Assembly: GCA_947629715.1 (NCBI GenBank)
Contig: CANRET010000013.1
Location: 1 to 38,286 of the forward strand
Reading direction: 5' to 3'
DNA: 38,286 nucleotides
From: an uncultured Akkermansia sp.
GTDB lineage: Bacteria > Verrucomicrobiota > Verrucomicrobiia > Verrucomicrobiales > Akkermansiaceae
The notes under the pieces are model-generated. The model searched no databases. It was given only the letters and a program-made list of their open reading frames with translations, and was not told where the DNA came from. Position 1 is the stretch's first letter. Each line of letters opens with the position of its first letter. Shown here piece after piece: positions 16,144 through 24,932 of this stretch. Made by a program: the position numbers and the translations under genes.

Positions 16144-17673
16144 ATGCCTATGAAAACGGAAGATTTGACGCCGGTGGTGCCTCGCCGCGTAAGAGCAGTG
16201 TTTTTTATGCTCGTGGCGTGTTTTGCGCTATGGGGATTGTTGAATAACATGACCGACAATTTGGTGCCGGCATTTCAGAGGATTTTCACGATGGATCAGT
16301 CGCGAGCGGGGCTGGTGCAGGTGGCATTCTACGGGGCTTACGCTGTGCTTGCGATTTTTGCCTCAATACTCATCGAAGAATTTTCGTATCGGGTAGGCGT
16401 GCTTATCGGTTTGGGGGTATATATTGTCGGCGCGCTCATGTACATACCGGCCTGTGTAGAACAAAGCTTTGACATCTACTTCATCGCTATTTTTGTGGTG
16501 GCAGGCGGATGCTCGCTGTTGGAAACCACGTGCAACCCATACGTCATCTCGCTTGGACCGGAGAAGACGGCAGTGCGCCGATTGAACTTTGCGCAGGCCT
16601 TCAATCCCGTGGGGTCGATGGTGGGCATTGTGCTGGCGCAGCAGCTGATCCTGAGCAACCTGAATCCGGCTGCGGCGGCGGATCGCGCGCAGATGGCGCC
16701 GGAGGCACGCGCTGCCATCATTAACGAGGAGTTGTTCTGGGTGTGCGCGCCGTACGTTGGCTTGTGCGCCATTGCCTTTCTCATTTGGCTCTTCTTCCTG
16801 AGAGGCGGCAAGAGCGAACAGGACGTCGGCGGAACATCGAACGGCGGATTGCTGCGCGTATTGGTGGCGGCGGTGTTTGCCGTAGGGCCGCTTGTCGAGC
16901 TTTATTTTGCGTTTCCGGACATGGATAAAGTGCACTGGATACTCTGCGGGATGCTGGGTCCGGTAGCGTACATCGTCCTCATGGGCGGTTACAGGCGGAT
17001 GCTGACGGCGTTGCTCAAGAAGCCGCGTTACTGGTTCGGCGTGATAGCGCAGTTTTTCTACGTGGGGGTGCAGATTGCAGCGTGGACGTGGTTAAATGTG
17101 TATTGCCAGCGCGAGCTCGGCGTCAGCCCCGGAACGGCGGCCATCTACTACACCATCGCCATCAGCCTGTTCATCCTCTGTCGATGGGTGGCAACCTACT
17201 ACATGAAGAAGTACAATCCGGCGTCTATGATGTCGCTGTTTGCAGTAGCTGCCATCGCGTGCTGCGCGGGGGTGATGTACCTGCCCAGCCATGTGCTCTT
17301 CAGCATCGGTGGGTTGCCCTTCTCCGCCAACGTGATTTGTCTGGTGGCGATGAGCGGGTGCATGAGCCTGATGTTCCCCACCATCTACGGCATTGCACTG
17401 GGCGGACTGGACTCGCGCGTGGTGAAGCTCGGTGCAGCCGGGCTGATTATGGCGATTCTGGGCGGCGCCATCATTACACCGTGGATGGCGGACATTATCG
17501 GCAGTACGGATAGCTGCTGGCTGGCTCTCACGCAGGGCTTCGACGCCACGTGGAGCACAGATCTGAAGACGAGCTCACAAGCGCTTCGCGCCTCCTTCAT
17601 CGTGCCGGCCATCTGTTTTGCCGTTGTGCTGGCGTACAGCCTCATGTTCCGCAAGCCGGAACGGACTCATTAA
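16144..17673 (+). CDS. fucP: L-fucose:H+ symporter FucP
   Basis: This MFS transporter with about 12 membrane helices imports L-fucose with protons. Both key acidic residues of E. coli FucP appear conserved in context. NNMTDNLVP (Asp38 here) matches the Asp46 motif, and CSLLETTCNPYV (Glu127) matches the Glu135 motif. The 509 residues exceed the 438 of E. coli; the extra length lies mostly in the central part between the two six-helix halves. Start ATG 16144 or 16150 (the third codon). It is first in fucP-fucI-fucK, with fucI beginning 21 bases later. Confidence 0.93.
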   Translation: MPMKTEDLTPVVPRRVRAVFFMLVACFALWGLLNNMTDNLVPAFQRIFTMDQSRAGLVQVAFYGAYAVLAIFASILIEEFSYRVGVLIGLGVYIVGALMYIPACVEQSFDIYFIAIFVVAGGCSLLETTCNPYVISLGPEKTAVRRLNFAQAFNPVGSMVGIVLAQQLILSNLNPAAAADRAQMAPEARAAIINEELFWVCAPYVGLCAIAFLIWLFFLRGGKSEQDVGGTSNGGLLRVLVAAVFAVGPLVELYFAFPDMDKVHWILCGMLGPVAYIVLMGGYRRMLTALLKKPRYWFGVIAQFFYVGVQIAAWTWLNVYCQRELGVSPGTAAIYYTIAISLFILCRWVATYYMKKYNPASMMSLFAVAAIACCAGVMYLPSHVLFSIGGLPFSANVICLVAMSGCMSLMFPTIYGIALGGLDSRVVKLGAAGLIMAILGGAIITPWMADIIGSTDSCWLALTQGFDATWSTDLKTSSQALRASFIVPAICFAVVLAYSLMFRKPERTH

Positions 17674-17694
17674 CCTTTCAATTCATCCATCATC

Positions 17695-19476
17695 ATGAAA
17701 TACGATACATTACCCACCATCGGAATTCGTCCCACGATTGACGGACGTCGCCTCGGCGTACGCGAGTCGCTGGAGGAACAGACCATGAACATGGCCAAGG
17801 CGGCTGCGGCTCTTATCGAGGCCAATGTGAAGCACGCCAACGGTCAGCCGGTCAAGTGCATCATCGCTGACACCTGCATCGGAGGACCGGCAGAGGCAGC
17901 GGCAGCCAACCAGAAGTTCCGCGAGAACAATGTAGGTTGCTCACTGGCCGTCACGCCGTGCTGGTGCTACATTACCGAGACCTTTGAAACAGATCCCACG
18001 ACCCCGAAGGCCATCTGGGGCTTCAACGGCACGGAGCGTCCCGGCGCCGTGTACCTGGCCGCCGCGTTGGCCGGCTACGCGCAGAAGGGCGTGCCCGCTT
18101 TCTCCATTTACGGACACGACGTCCAGGACAAGGACGACACGAGCATCCCCGCCGATGTGGCTGAGAAAATTCTGCGTTTTGCCCGCGCCGGCATCGCCGT
18201 GGCAACGCTGAAAGGGAAGGGTTACCTCTCTATCGGCGGCTGCGCCATGGGTATCGCCGGATCCATTCTCGACCATTCATTCTGGGAAAGCTACTTGGGC
18301 ATGCGCGTGCAGCCGGTGGATATGACCGAGGTGAAGCGCCGCATGGATTTGGGCATCTACGACAAGAAGGAGTTTGAGCTGGCGCTGGAATGGGCGAAGA
18401 AGTACGTGAAGATCGGACCGGATCGCAACCGCCCGGATCTCGTGCTCTCGCCGGAGGAGAAAGAGCGCACGTTGCGCGAGTCGCTGCTCATGATGATCAT
18501 TTTCCGGGACATGATGCACGGCAACCCGTACCTCAAGACGATCGATCGCGAGGAGGAGGGACTGGGATTCAACGCCATCTGCGGCGGCTTCCAGGGTCAA
18601 CGCCACTGGACGGATTACTACCCGAACGGCGATATGGCCGAGTCGCTTCTTAACAGCACCTTCGATTGGAACGGCCCGCGCGAGGCTATACCCTTTGCCA
18701 CCGAGAACGATGCCATGAACGGCGTCTGCATGCTCCTGCTCCATCAGCTGACAGGGCAGGCCGCCTGCTTCTCGGATATTCGCACTTACTGGTCGCCGGA
18801 TGCCGTGAAGCGTGTGACCGGCTACACGATGGAGGGGCACGCGAAGGACGGCATCATGCACCTCATCAACTCCGGCTCCACGGCGCTGGATGGCAACATG
18901 CACTCCACATCGCCGGACGGCAAGCCGATCATGAAGAAAACCGGCGAGACGACGCAGGCGGATATCGAGGCGATGATGGGCGCTTCGGAGTGGTGCCCGG
19001 CCAACCGCGAATACTTCCGTGGGGGCGGCTATTCGCTGCATTTCGTCTCCAAGGGCGATGTGCCCGTCACGATGATTCGCATGAATCTGGTGAAGGGACA
19101 AGGTCCCGTGCTCGTCATTGCCGAGGGCTATACCTGCTCCCTGCCGGAGGAGGTCAACAAGGTGCTCGACGAACGCACCGATCCGGGCTGGCCGACTACG
19201 TGGTTCGCGCCGATTCTGACCGGGAAAGGCGCGTTTACCGATGTGTACTCGGTGATGGCCAACATGGGCGCCAATCACGGGGCATGGACGTATGGGCACG
19301 TGGGGGCGGACGTCATCACGCTGGCTTCCATGCTGCGCATCCCGGTGTATGCGCACAATGTGCCGCAAGAGAAAGTGTACCGTCCGGCGGCGTGGAACCT
19401 CTTTGGCACAGCCGACCCCGAGGGCGCTGATTTCCGCGCCTGCGCCAATTTCGGTCCCATTTACCAGAAGTACTAA
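17695..19476 (+). CDS. fucI: L-fucose isomerase
   Basis: This Mn-dependent cytoplasmic enzyme converts L-fucose to L-fuculose (and can act on D-arabinose). The 593-residue product aligns almost without gaps to E. coli FucI. The metal ligands fall at the same numbers: Glu337 (ATENDAMNG), Asp361 ([10 protein letters not shown]) and His528 (GANHGAW). The N-terminus [18 protein letters not shown] is a family hallmark. Codons are strongly biased to GC and it is likely well expressed. It is followed 9 bases later by a strong terminator hairpin. Confidence 0.98.
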   Translation: MKYDTLPTIGIRPTIDGRRLGVRESLEEQTMNMAKAAAALIEANVKHANGQPVKCIIADTCIGGPAEAAAANQKFRENNVGCSLAVTPCWCYITETFETDPTTPKAIWGFNGTERPGAVYLAAALAGYAQKGVPAFSIYGHDVQDKDDTSIPADVAEKILRFARAGIAVATLKGKGYLSIGGCAMGIAGSILDHSFWESYLGMRVQPVDMTEVKRRMDLGIYDKKEFELALEWAKKYVKIGPDRNRPDLVLSPEEKERTLRESLLMMIIFRDMMHGNPYLKTIDREEEGLGFNAICGGFQGQRHWTDYYPNGDMAESLLNSTFDWNGPREAIPFATENDAMNGVCMLLLHQLTGQAACFSDIRTYWSPDAVKRVTGYTMEGHAKDGIMHLINSGSTALDGNMHSTSPDGKPIMKKTGETTQADIEAMMGASEWCPANREYFRGGGYSLHFVSKGDVPVTMIRMNLVKGQGPVLVIAEGYTCSLPEEVNKVLDERTDPGWPTTWFAPILTGKGAFTDVYSVMANMGANHGAWTYGHVGADVITLASMLRIPVYAHNVPQEKVYRPAAWNLFGTADPEGADFRACANFGPIYQKY

Positions 19477-19485
19477 AAGTTCATC

Positions 19486-19523
19486 AGCGCCCCCGCCGTG
19501 CCACACAGCGGGGGCGCTTTTTT
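19486..19523 (+). terminator. Strong intrinsic terminator between fucI and fucK
   Basis: Perfect 11-bp GC-rich stem (19486-19496 with 19508-19518) around an 11-base loop, ending in six T (19518-19523). It lies between two genes of one pathway on the same strand, with only 28 bases before fucK. Confidence 0.9.
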
Positions 19524-19551
19524 AAATCCTCAACCCTGTCGGAAGAACGAT

Positions 19552-20973
19552 ATGAAATCAGTGCTATGCTTGGACTGCGGAGCGACGAATGTACGCGCCA
19601 TGGTGGTGAATGAACGCGGCGAAATTATTGCCAAAGCGGGGCGTGCCAACACCACCGACCCCGGGGCGGAGGATACGAGTTATCATGTGTGGAATGTGGA
19701 GCGCATTTTTTCGCAACTGGCGGAGTGTTCCCGCGAGGCGCTGGCGCAGATCGAATCCGCCGGGGAAATCTGCGCCGTGACGATGACCACGTTCGGAGTG
19801 GATGGGGCGCTGGTGGATGAGAGAGGAGAATTGCTCTACCCGGTGATTTCATGGAAATGCCCGCGCACGGCGGAGGTGATGAAAAACATCGGCAAATACG
19901 TGAGCCCACGGAGGCTGAGCGGCATCTCCGGTGTGGGAGATTTCGCGTTCAATACCCTCTACAAGCTCGTATGGCTGCGTGAGAACAGGCCGGAACTCAT
20001 TGAACGTGCACACGCCTGGCTTTTCATCTCCAACATCCTGGCGTACCGGCTCACCGGCGTTATGGCAACGGATCGCACCATGGCCGGGACCTCTCAGATG
20101 ACAGAACTTGCCAGCGGCACGTGGTCCCAAGAAATACTGGGGGCAGTAGGACTGCGCGGCACCTTATTCCCTCGCATGGTGAATGCCGGGGAAGTGATTG
20201 GCGCGTTGCAGGCAACTGCGGCGGAAAAACTGGGGGTGACGGCAGGCGTGCCGGTGGTTTCGGCGGGGCATGACACGCAGTTTGCGCTTTTCGGCAGCGG
20301 GGTGCAGGAGAATCAGCCTTTCCTTTCCAGCGGCACGTGGGAGATCCTCATGCTGCGCACGGCGCACGCAAAACTCAGCGATGAGGATTACGATGCCGGA
20401 GCCACGGTGGAATACGACAGCCGCGCCGGTTTGCTCAACCCAGGGTTGCAATGGATTGCGAGCGGTATCATCGAGTGGGTGAAGAGCGCCTGCTACCGCG
20501 GCGAGCATTACGATGTCATGGATGCGGAGGCCGCCGCCATTCCGCCCGGCAGCGAAGGCGTGAGCTTGATCCCCGATTTCCTGCCCAGCGACCCCGTGCC
20601 CGGTTCCATCCGCGGGCTTATCCTCGGACGTACCCGAGGGCATATCTATCGTGCCGCCATGGAAGCGCTCACGCTGCGCCTCAAGCGTCGTTTGCGCAAG
20701 CTGGAGAAGGTGGGCGGATTCACGGCGCAGGATTTGCTGCTTGTTGGCGGCGGTGCGCGCAACAAGGTGTGGACGCAAATGCGCGCGGACATGCTTGGCA
20801 TCCCGGTGCGCGTCCCGAAAGTGACAGAAAGTACGGTATTGGGCGCTGCCATGTACGCCTTTGCCGGTGCAGGCGTGTACGCTTCCGCAGAAGTCGCGCG
20901 CGAGGCCTTCGGCATCACCTGCGACACGGTTCTCCCCGGCGAGCAACATGCCGCCTACGCCGGTTGGGAATAA
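19552..20973 (+). CDS. fucK: L-fuculokinase (FGGY family)
   Basis: This enzyme phosphorylates L-fuculose at O1. The 473-residue FGGY-family kinase has the N-terminal phosphate loop VLCLDCGATNVRAMVV and the substrate Asp region TTFGVDGALVDERG. It also has AGHDTQFALFGSG (phosphate 2), SSGTWEILM and the adenosine motif LLVGGGARNKVWTQMRADMLGIPV. Rhamnulokinases look similar, but the fuc neighbours support fuculose. The start is ATG 19552 with a GGAAG ribosome site; the open frame to 19498 runs through the terminator and is rejected. No promoter is seen between the terminator and the gene, so expression probably depends on read-through. Confidence 0.92.
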   Translation: MKSVLCLDCGATNVRAMVVNERGEIIAKAGRANTTDPGAEDTSYHVWNVERIFSQLAECSREALAQIESAGEICAVTMTTFGVDGALVDERGELLYPVISWKCPRTAEVMKNIGKYVSPRRLSGISGVGDFAFNTLYKLVWLRENRPELIERAHAWLFISNILAYRLTGVMATDRTMAGTSQMTELASGTWSQEILGAVGLRGTLFPRMVNAGEVIGALQATAAEKLGVTAGVPVVSAGHDTQFALFGSGVQENQPFLSSGTWEILMLRTAHAKLSDEDYDAGATVEYDSRAGLLNPGLQWIASGIIEWVKSACYRGEHYDVMDAEAAAIPPGSEGVSLIPDFLPSDPVPGSIRGLILGRTRGHIYRAAMEALTLRLKRRLRKLEKVGGFTAQDLLLVGGGARNKVWTQMRADMLGIPVRVPKVTESTVLGAAMYAFAGAGVYASAEVAREAFGITCDTVLPGEQHAAYAGWE

Positions 20974-21049
20974 CCGGAAGCGCTTACTTCTTCCACGGTG
21001 CAGATAAGAGGGAGGTTTCAGACGAGAAGTTATCAATGTTTTATTTTTG

Positions 21050-21062
21050 GAATAAATTATTC
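21050..21062. repeat. AT-rich palindrome at the left edge of the ATPase cassette
   Basis: GAATAA-A-TTATTC, six-base arms around one base, between fucK and the ATPase promoter, where base composition drops sharply. It may be a regulator site. Confidence 0.4.
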
Positions 21063-21080
21063 TAAAATTTAAGAAAACTG

Positions 21081-21115
21081 TTGACAAAAAAGAGCAAAAA
21101 GTGGTAAAAAGTGGT
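21081..21115 (+). promoter_or_regulatory. Promoter with tandem direct repeat before the ATPase gene
   Basis: A perfect TTGACA (21081-21086), 18-bp spacer and TAAAAA (21105-21110). The sequence AAAAAGTGGT occurs twice in tandem (21096-21105, 21106-21115) across the -10 region, a layout that suits a repressor. The leader to ATG 21140 is about 22 bases and includes a strong GGGGGAG ribosome site, unlike the near-leaderless host genes. Confidence 0.5.
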
Positions 21116-21139
21116 CGGATTCAAGGCAAGGGGGAGATA

Positions 21140-22525
21140 ATGATACGACTACTCAGTACCGAGATTCGGGGATTCAAGGCGATAGGACACGGTGTGATAG
21201 AGATGCCGTGCAAGCTGAGCCATTTCAAAGAGTCAGGAGTGGATATCACTGGCATATACGGACAAAACGGATCCGGGAAAACCTGCGTGATTGAGGTCAT
21301 GAGGTTGTTGAGGACACTTTGGACAGGAGCGAGGGTGGATGATGAAAAGATGGGGAATTTCGTGCGCACAGGGGATGAGAGGATGGAGGTGAGAGCCGAG
21401 CTGCAATACTGGGATGGAGTGAATGACTACACGCTTTTTTACGAGGTGGTCATGAAGCGGGTCGAAAAGGAGGGGGAAGAAGGAAGAACGCGCAATGGGG
21501 TCACGATTGAGAAAGAGTCTCTGCGAGTCAAAGAAGAAGGCAAGAAGTACGCACGGAAAGAGACGCTTGTAGCCTGCGATGTGTCTAATGGATTCAAGAG
21601 CGATACTGCAGTGCAGAATGCACGTGTACGTAGGAAACTCAAGGAGTATTTCCACGATGAACTTGATCTCAAATTATCAAGTTGCGCCCAGAATGTGGTA
21701 TCGTACATATTCTGCACGGAGTTGAGGGAAGCGTTGCAGCAGGTGGATGAAGAGAAAGCAAAGTTTGTCAGAGCTCTGCACCAGTACGCCATGGAGAAGC
21801 TGATGATTGTCGGACGCAGTGAAGCCGGGCTGATAGCTTGCAACTTTGCTCAACCGCTCAACATCTATCTTCCGGGAAAAGGGAGCGGGCAGTTGCGCCT
21901 TCCGCTGAGCGGTTCAGAGGTGATTCCCGTATTTGCCTACGGCTTTGCCCAGGCAGCCATAGATTCCATCAATTTGCTCCTGCCGGTACTGATTCGAGAT
22001 TGCACCCTGTCTCTCCGGCATCTCGGGGAGGAAATCAATCGCGAAAATGAGAAGTGCGTACGCTGCCAACTCATGGTGAGACATGGCGCCTTTGAGGGCC
22101 CTCTTGCGTACGAATCCGAGGGCATCAAGCGACTCATTTCTATCCTGCACTTGCTTATTGGAGTGTACAATCATGAGGGGGTGACGGTGGCTGTGGATGA
22201 GCTGGATTCCGGTATCTACGAATACTTGCTCGGCGAGATATTGCAAACGCTCAAGCAGGGGGCGAAAGGTCAGCTGATTTTTACGGCGCACAACTTGCGT
22301 CCGCTGGAGATGCTGGACGCATACTCCGTGTTGTTCACCACGAACAATCCCGAGGAAAGGTTCACGCGTTTCGCAAGCTCCCGAGTGAAGACGACAACAA
22401 ATATGCGTAATATGTACATGAGGGTTATTCAACTCGGCGGGGAAAATTTAGACGTAGAAACGAGCATTCATTCTTCGGAGATAGCGCGCGGATTTCGCAG
22501 AGCAGCTCAATATGACGCAAAATGA
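21140..22525 (+). CDS. ABC/AAA-type ATPase, likely sensor of a defence pair
   Basis: The 461-residue ATP-binding protein is of the SMC/ABC-like AAA_15/AAA_21 type. It starts with IRLLSTEIRGFKAIGHG and has Walker A GIYGQNGSGKT (41-48), a long inserted central region, a signature-like YESEGIKRLISILHLL, Walker B VTVAVDELDSG (Asp353-Glu354) and a switch His in IFTAHNLRPLEM. Such ATPases pair with Toprim or other nucleases in anti-phage systems (PARIS, AbiL, Gabija and OLD relatives). Its ATGA stop overlaps the start of a Toprim-like frame, which fits that layout. Codon use (frequent AGG, AAG) and lower GC differ from the flanking fuc genes, suggesting transfer. Exact family not assignable from sequence alone. 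Confidence 0.82.
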   Translation: MIRLLSTEIRGFKAIGHGVIEMPCKLSHFKESGVDITGIYGQNGSGKTCVIEVMRLLRTLWTGARVDDEKMGNFVRTGDERMEVRAELQYWDGVNDYTLFYEVVMKRVEKEGEEGRTRNGVTIEKESLRVKEEGKKYARKETLVACDVSNGFKSDTAVQNARVRRKLKEYFHDELDLKLSSCAQNVVSYIFCTELREALQQVDEEKAKFVRALHQYAMEKLMIVGRSEAGLIACNFAQPLNIYLPGKGSGQLRLPLSGSEVIPVFAYGFAQAAIDSINLLLPVLIRDCTLSLRHLGEEINRENEKCVRCQLMVRHGAFEGPLAYESEGIKRLISILHLLIGVYNHEGVTVAVDELDSGIYEYLLGEILQTLKQGAKGQLIFTAHNLRPLEMLDAYSVLFTTNNPEERFTRFASSRVKTTTNMRNMYMRVIQLGGENLDVETSIHSSEIARGFRRAAQYDAK

Positions 22526-23314
22526 AAACGCGGAAGAAAGGAGTCATCCTGATCGTAGAGGGTGTCAACGAACAAGTGGCTTTGGGAGGCATTCTTCAAC
22601 GTCTGGCAGATGAGCTGAACTTGCGCATCAGCGTAGTGAATGGGGATGTAACGGTACGGATCTGATCCATCAACCATAAGAAGAAAGCTTGGCGATTTGG
22701 TGAAGAAGGAAATGCAGCGAAGCTCCTTTCGCAGGGAGGATGTGGCGTGCGTTCTGCAACTGATGGATACAGATGGGGCTTTTGTGCCAAGTTCGGCGAT
22801 TATTGAGAGGCCGATGGAAAACGAGACGCGCAAAAGACGCGGCGGGGATCAGGAGAGAAGTTTTCAGTACACAGAAAAAAACATCTACGCAAAAAGTCGA
22901 GAAAAAGTTGAGGAGAGAAATACGTGCAAAGCACGGAATATGATGCTTCTTCGCGGGATGCGAGAGACCTGCGGAATATGCTACGCCGCGTTCTATATGT
23001 CGCGAAACCTGGAGCATGTTATTGCGGACGAAGGTGGTAATCCAACGCCGGAAGCAAAGGAACGTATAGCTGAACAGTTCAATGACATGTTTGAGGAAGA
23101 CCTGCCGATGTTCAAAAAATTCATCAACGAGTCGGCGATTGCAAAATTTGATACGAAAACCGGAGATTTTTGGCAGCGGTACAATCAATCGTGGGAGTAC
23201 ATGGAACAGAAGAATTCGCTCAGGTCCCTGGAACGGGCAAGCAACCTTTGTCTGCTCGTGGAGATTCTGGAAAAGGCGGGAAAGGGTGAAGAGCTGTGGA
23301 AGCGTTCTTCCTGA
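22522..23314 (+). pseudogene. Toprim-like partner gene of the ATPase, split by a +1 frameshift
   Basis: Reading starts at ATG 22522 (four-base overlap with the ATPase gene) and gives 47 residues including VILIVEGVNEQVALGG before TGA at 22663. The frame one base on is open from 22652 to 23314 and continues sensibly (YGSDPSTIRRKLGDLVKKEM...). Joined, the product is about 263 residues. Toprim hallmarks are divided between the parts: the VEG glutamate in the first and the DxD of LQLMDTDGAF in the second. Either one extra base lies in 22652-22662, or ribosomes shift +1 at ATC-TGA, where skipping the T lands in the downstream frame. A read error is also possible. If not corrected, the nuclease partner is inactive. 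Confidence 0.7.
22697..23314 (+). CDS. Downstream open part of the split Toprim-like gene
   Basis: This is the longest intact frame of the broken gene (205 residues from a TTG codon), the piece an automatic gene caller would report. It contains the DxD-bearing LQLMDTDGAFVPSSAI segment followed by a Lys/Glu-rich helical region (QYTEKNIYAKSREK, then ERIAEQFNDMFEEDLPMFKKF). It lacks the upstream VEG glutamate and has no ribosome site of its own, so independent function is doubtful. It ends 17 bases before the convergent fucA. Confidence 0.5.
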   Translation: MVKKEMQRSSFRREDVACVLQLMDTDGAFVPSSAIIERPMENETRKRRGGDQERSFQYTEKNIYAKSREKVEERNTCKARNMMLLRGMRETCGICYAAFYMSRNLEHVIADEGGNPTPEAKERIAEQFNDMFEEDLPMFKKFINESAIAKFDTKTGDFWQRYNQSWEYMEQKNSLRSLERASNLCLLVEILEKAGKGEELWKRSS

Positions 23315-23331
23315 AACAAACAGGGAGCTGA

Positions 23332-24159
23332 TCAGTCGTTATTTTCCCCTGCTGTGCCCATGGTGTAACCGTTGAAGGTGCGGGTGTTGTAGAGGGGCTG
23401 ATTGTCGGGGACAGCGTAGCCGATATTTTTGCGGATGGCGAGGAAGTCCCTGATGCCGGCCTCATCCACCTGATTGAGTTTGCCGCCGTGGAGAGAGGCG
23501 AGCAGCACCATCTTGCAGTAGGCATCAGCATTTTCCATGAACCATTCGGCTTCTTCAATATGGCGGGCCCCGGTGATGACGCCGTGATTCTCCATAAAGA
23601 CCACGGTGCTTTGGTGCGCGGCCCTGGCAACGGCCTGAGCGGTTTCTACGGAGCCGGGAGTACCGTAAGGCGCCAGAGGAATGTGACCGAGGAAAATGTC
23701 GGCCTCCGGGTTGATGCCATTGGGTGGGGTGAGACCGGCGAAGAGGAAAGCATTGCAGCAGGGCGGGTGCGCGTGGATGCAGGCGTTGACCCCGACTTCT
23801 TTCATCATGGCAATGTGGGTCTTGACTTCGCTGGTGGCCGGACGGTATCCGCATAGCTGACCGGCATTCATGTCCACCAAACAGATGTCTTCCACCGTCA
23901 TGAACCCTTTGGAGCAAAGAGTGGGCGAGCAGAGCAGCAAATCCTGCGCCACACGCACGGAGAGATTGCCGCCGTTGCCATCCACAAACTCGCGTTGCCA
24001 GAGGCGGCGTCCCATATCGACCATGCGTTGCTTGATGACAAGCAGTTCGGGGGAATTAAAGAAAGCGTCGATTTCTTCGCGCGTCTGCGGATTGTAATCT
24101 TTCCAGGGAAAGATTTTTTCAGGCAGGGCAGGTTTGATGTAGAGCTCCGGGTTAGCCAT
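23332..24159 (-). CDS. fucA: L-fuculose-phosphate aldolase (class II aldolase family)
   Basis: This zinc enzyme cleaves L-fuculose-1-phosphate to dihydroxyacetone phosphate and L-lactaldehyde. The 275-residue product is longer than E. coli FucA (215), with extra N-terminal (about 45 residues) and C-terminal parts. The core motifs are kept: DGNGGNLSVRV (phosphate site), SPTLCSKGFM, TSEVKTH (catalytic Glu), CIHAHPPCCNAF (two zinc His) and MENHGVI (third zinc His). ATG 24159 is chosen because the promoter's -10 box covers the upstream ATG at 24186. Class II aldolases vary in substrate; fucP, fucI, fucK and fucU nearby support fuculose-phosphate. Confidence 0.9.
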   Translation of the reverse strand: MANPELYIKPALPEKIFPWKDYNPQTREEIDAFFNSPELLVIKQRMVDMGRRLWQREFVDGNGGNLSVRVAQDLLLCSPTLCSKGFMTVEDICLVDMNAGQLCGYRPATSEVKTHIAMMKEVGVNACIHAHPPCCNAFLFAGLTPPNGINPEADIFLGHIPLAPYGTPGSVETAQAVARAAHQSTVVFMENHGVITGARHIEEAEWFMENADAYCKMVLLASLHGGKLNQVDEAGIRDFLAIRKNIGYAVPDNQPLYNTRTFNGYTMGTAGENND

Positions 24160-24184
24160 GGTCGTCAAGTCGTAAGACGCCGCC

Positions 24185-24214
24185 ATTCTACACTCATTTC
24201 AGAGGGCGAATCAA
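24185..24214 (-). promoter_or_regulatory. Promoter of fucA
   Basis: On the reverse strand TTGATT (24214-24209), 18-bp spacer, TAGAAT (24190-24185). Predicted start about 24178, a 19-base leader to ATG 24159. Confidence 0.5.
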
Positions 24215-24308
24215 GCTTTCTTTTTGCCCGAATACCGTGATTCGGGCAGAGCAAAATCAGACGCGCCGAGGATAAGGATTCTTCAACAGCGCCTCCATCC
24301 GAGCACCA

Positions 24309-24722
24309 TCAGAGGATGACGCCTTTTTTGAGGATAATGTTGCCGTATGGGGCAGTTTCACCGGAGATGAGAACGGCGAACGCGGAGCGGGCCCGCTCGT
24401 AGAAGGCGAAGCGTTCAATGCGTTCAATGGGACCCTCAAAGTGAAGAGCGGTCCGGTACCGTGCCTCGACGGTCGGGTCGAGGGAGTCGCCGGGAACAGG
24501 AGCCATCATGATGACGGGAGCAGCGTAAGAATCCAGCTCAAAAAGAGGAGCAATACCGGCGAGCAGACGATCAGCAGGTACGCCGTCGGCGCGCAAGACT
24601 CGTGAGTTGAAAGAATGTCCGGGAAAGTGGGCGTCGGAGATGACGATTTCATCGCCGTGTCCCATTTCTGCGAGCGCTTTGAGGAGATCCGGCGAGATGA
24701 CGGGAGATATGCCTTTTAACAT
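24309..24722 (-). CDS. fucU: L-fucose mutarotase
   Basis: This RbsD/FucU-family enzyme interconverts alpha- and beta-L-fucose so that FucI receives its preferred anomer. The 137-residue product is close to E. coli FucU along its whole length: [26 protein letters not shown], then SDAHFPGHS with the catalytic His, [21 protein letters not shown] and [15 protein letters not shown]. The frame is open to 24809, but the match begins exactly at ATG 24722. No good ribosome site is seen. It lies upstream of fucA on the same strand (149-bp gap) yet fucA has its own promoter. Confidence 0.96.
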   Translation of the reverse strand: MLKGISPVISPDLLKALAEMGHGDEIVISDAHFPGHSFNSRVLRADGVPADRLLAGIAPLFELDSYAAPVIMMAPVPGDSLDPTVEARYRTALHFEGPIERIERFAFYERARSAFAVLISGETAPYGNIILKKGVIL

Positions 24723-24926
24723 GGGTGAGCTTTGGGTGGAGTTTTCAGTGGGGCAGGAGACGGCGCAAACGAGCGTTCGCCGACACGGTTCGTCCGCTCC
24801 TTCGTTCAACGCAGCTTATTCCACTGCACTGAGCGCGGTACTCGTCCCCGCCGTCATGAGAGCGATGACCTGTGAGCCTGCATCATGAGCGGCCGAGAGC
24901 GACCTCTGCGCTTCCAAGCCCCTTTC
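24723..24926 (-). other. Long untranslated leader or spacer upstream of fucU, no gene seen
   Basis: About 200 bases lie between the candidate fucU promoter and the fucU ATG, in a window where most leaders are near zero. On the reverse strand there are two tiny start-stop frames (MMQAHRSSLS and MTAGTSTALSAVE) but no known riboswitch fold is recognised. The 24927-25219 stretch holds nothing clear beyond the promoter at 24933-24960. Confidence 0.3.
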
Positions 24927-24932
24927 CCGTGG

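Noticed and set aside
18277..19506. Reverse-strand open frame of 409 codons
   Set aside because: Antisense to fucI, which aligns residue for residue with known enzymes; His/Arg-rich composition marks it as a shadow.
21140..23314. Firm assignment to PARIS (AriA/AriB)
   Set aside because: Gene order and motif types fit, but without a profile search the family cannot be told from AbiL or other ATPase-Toprim pairs.
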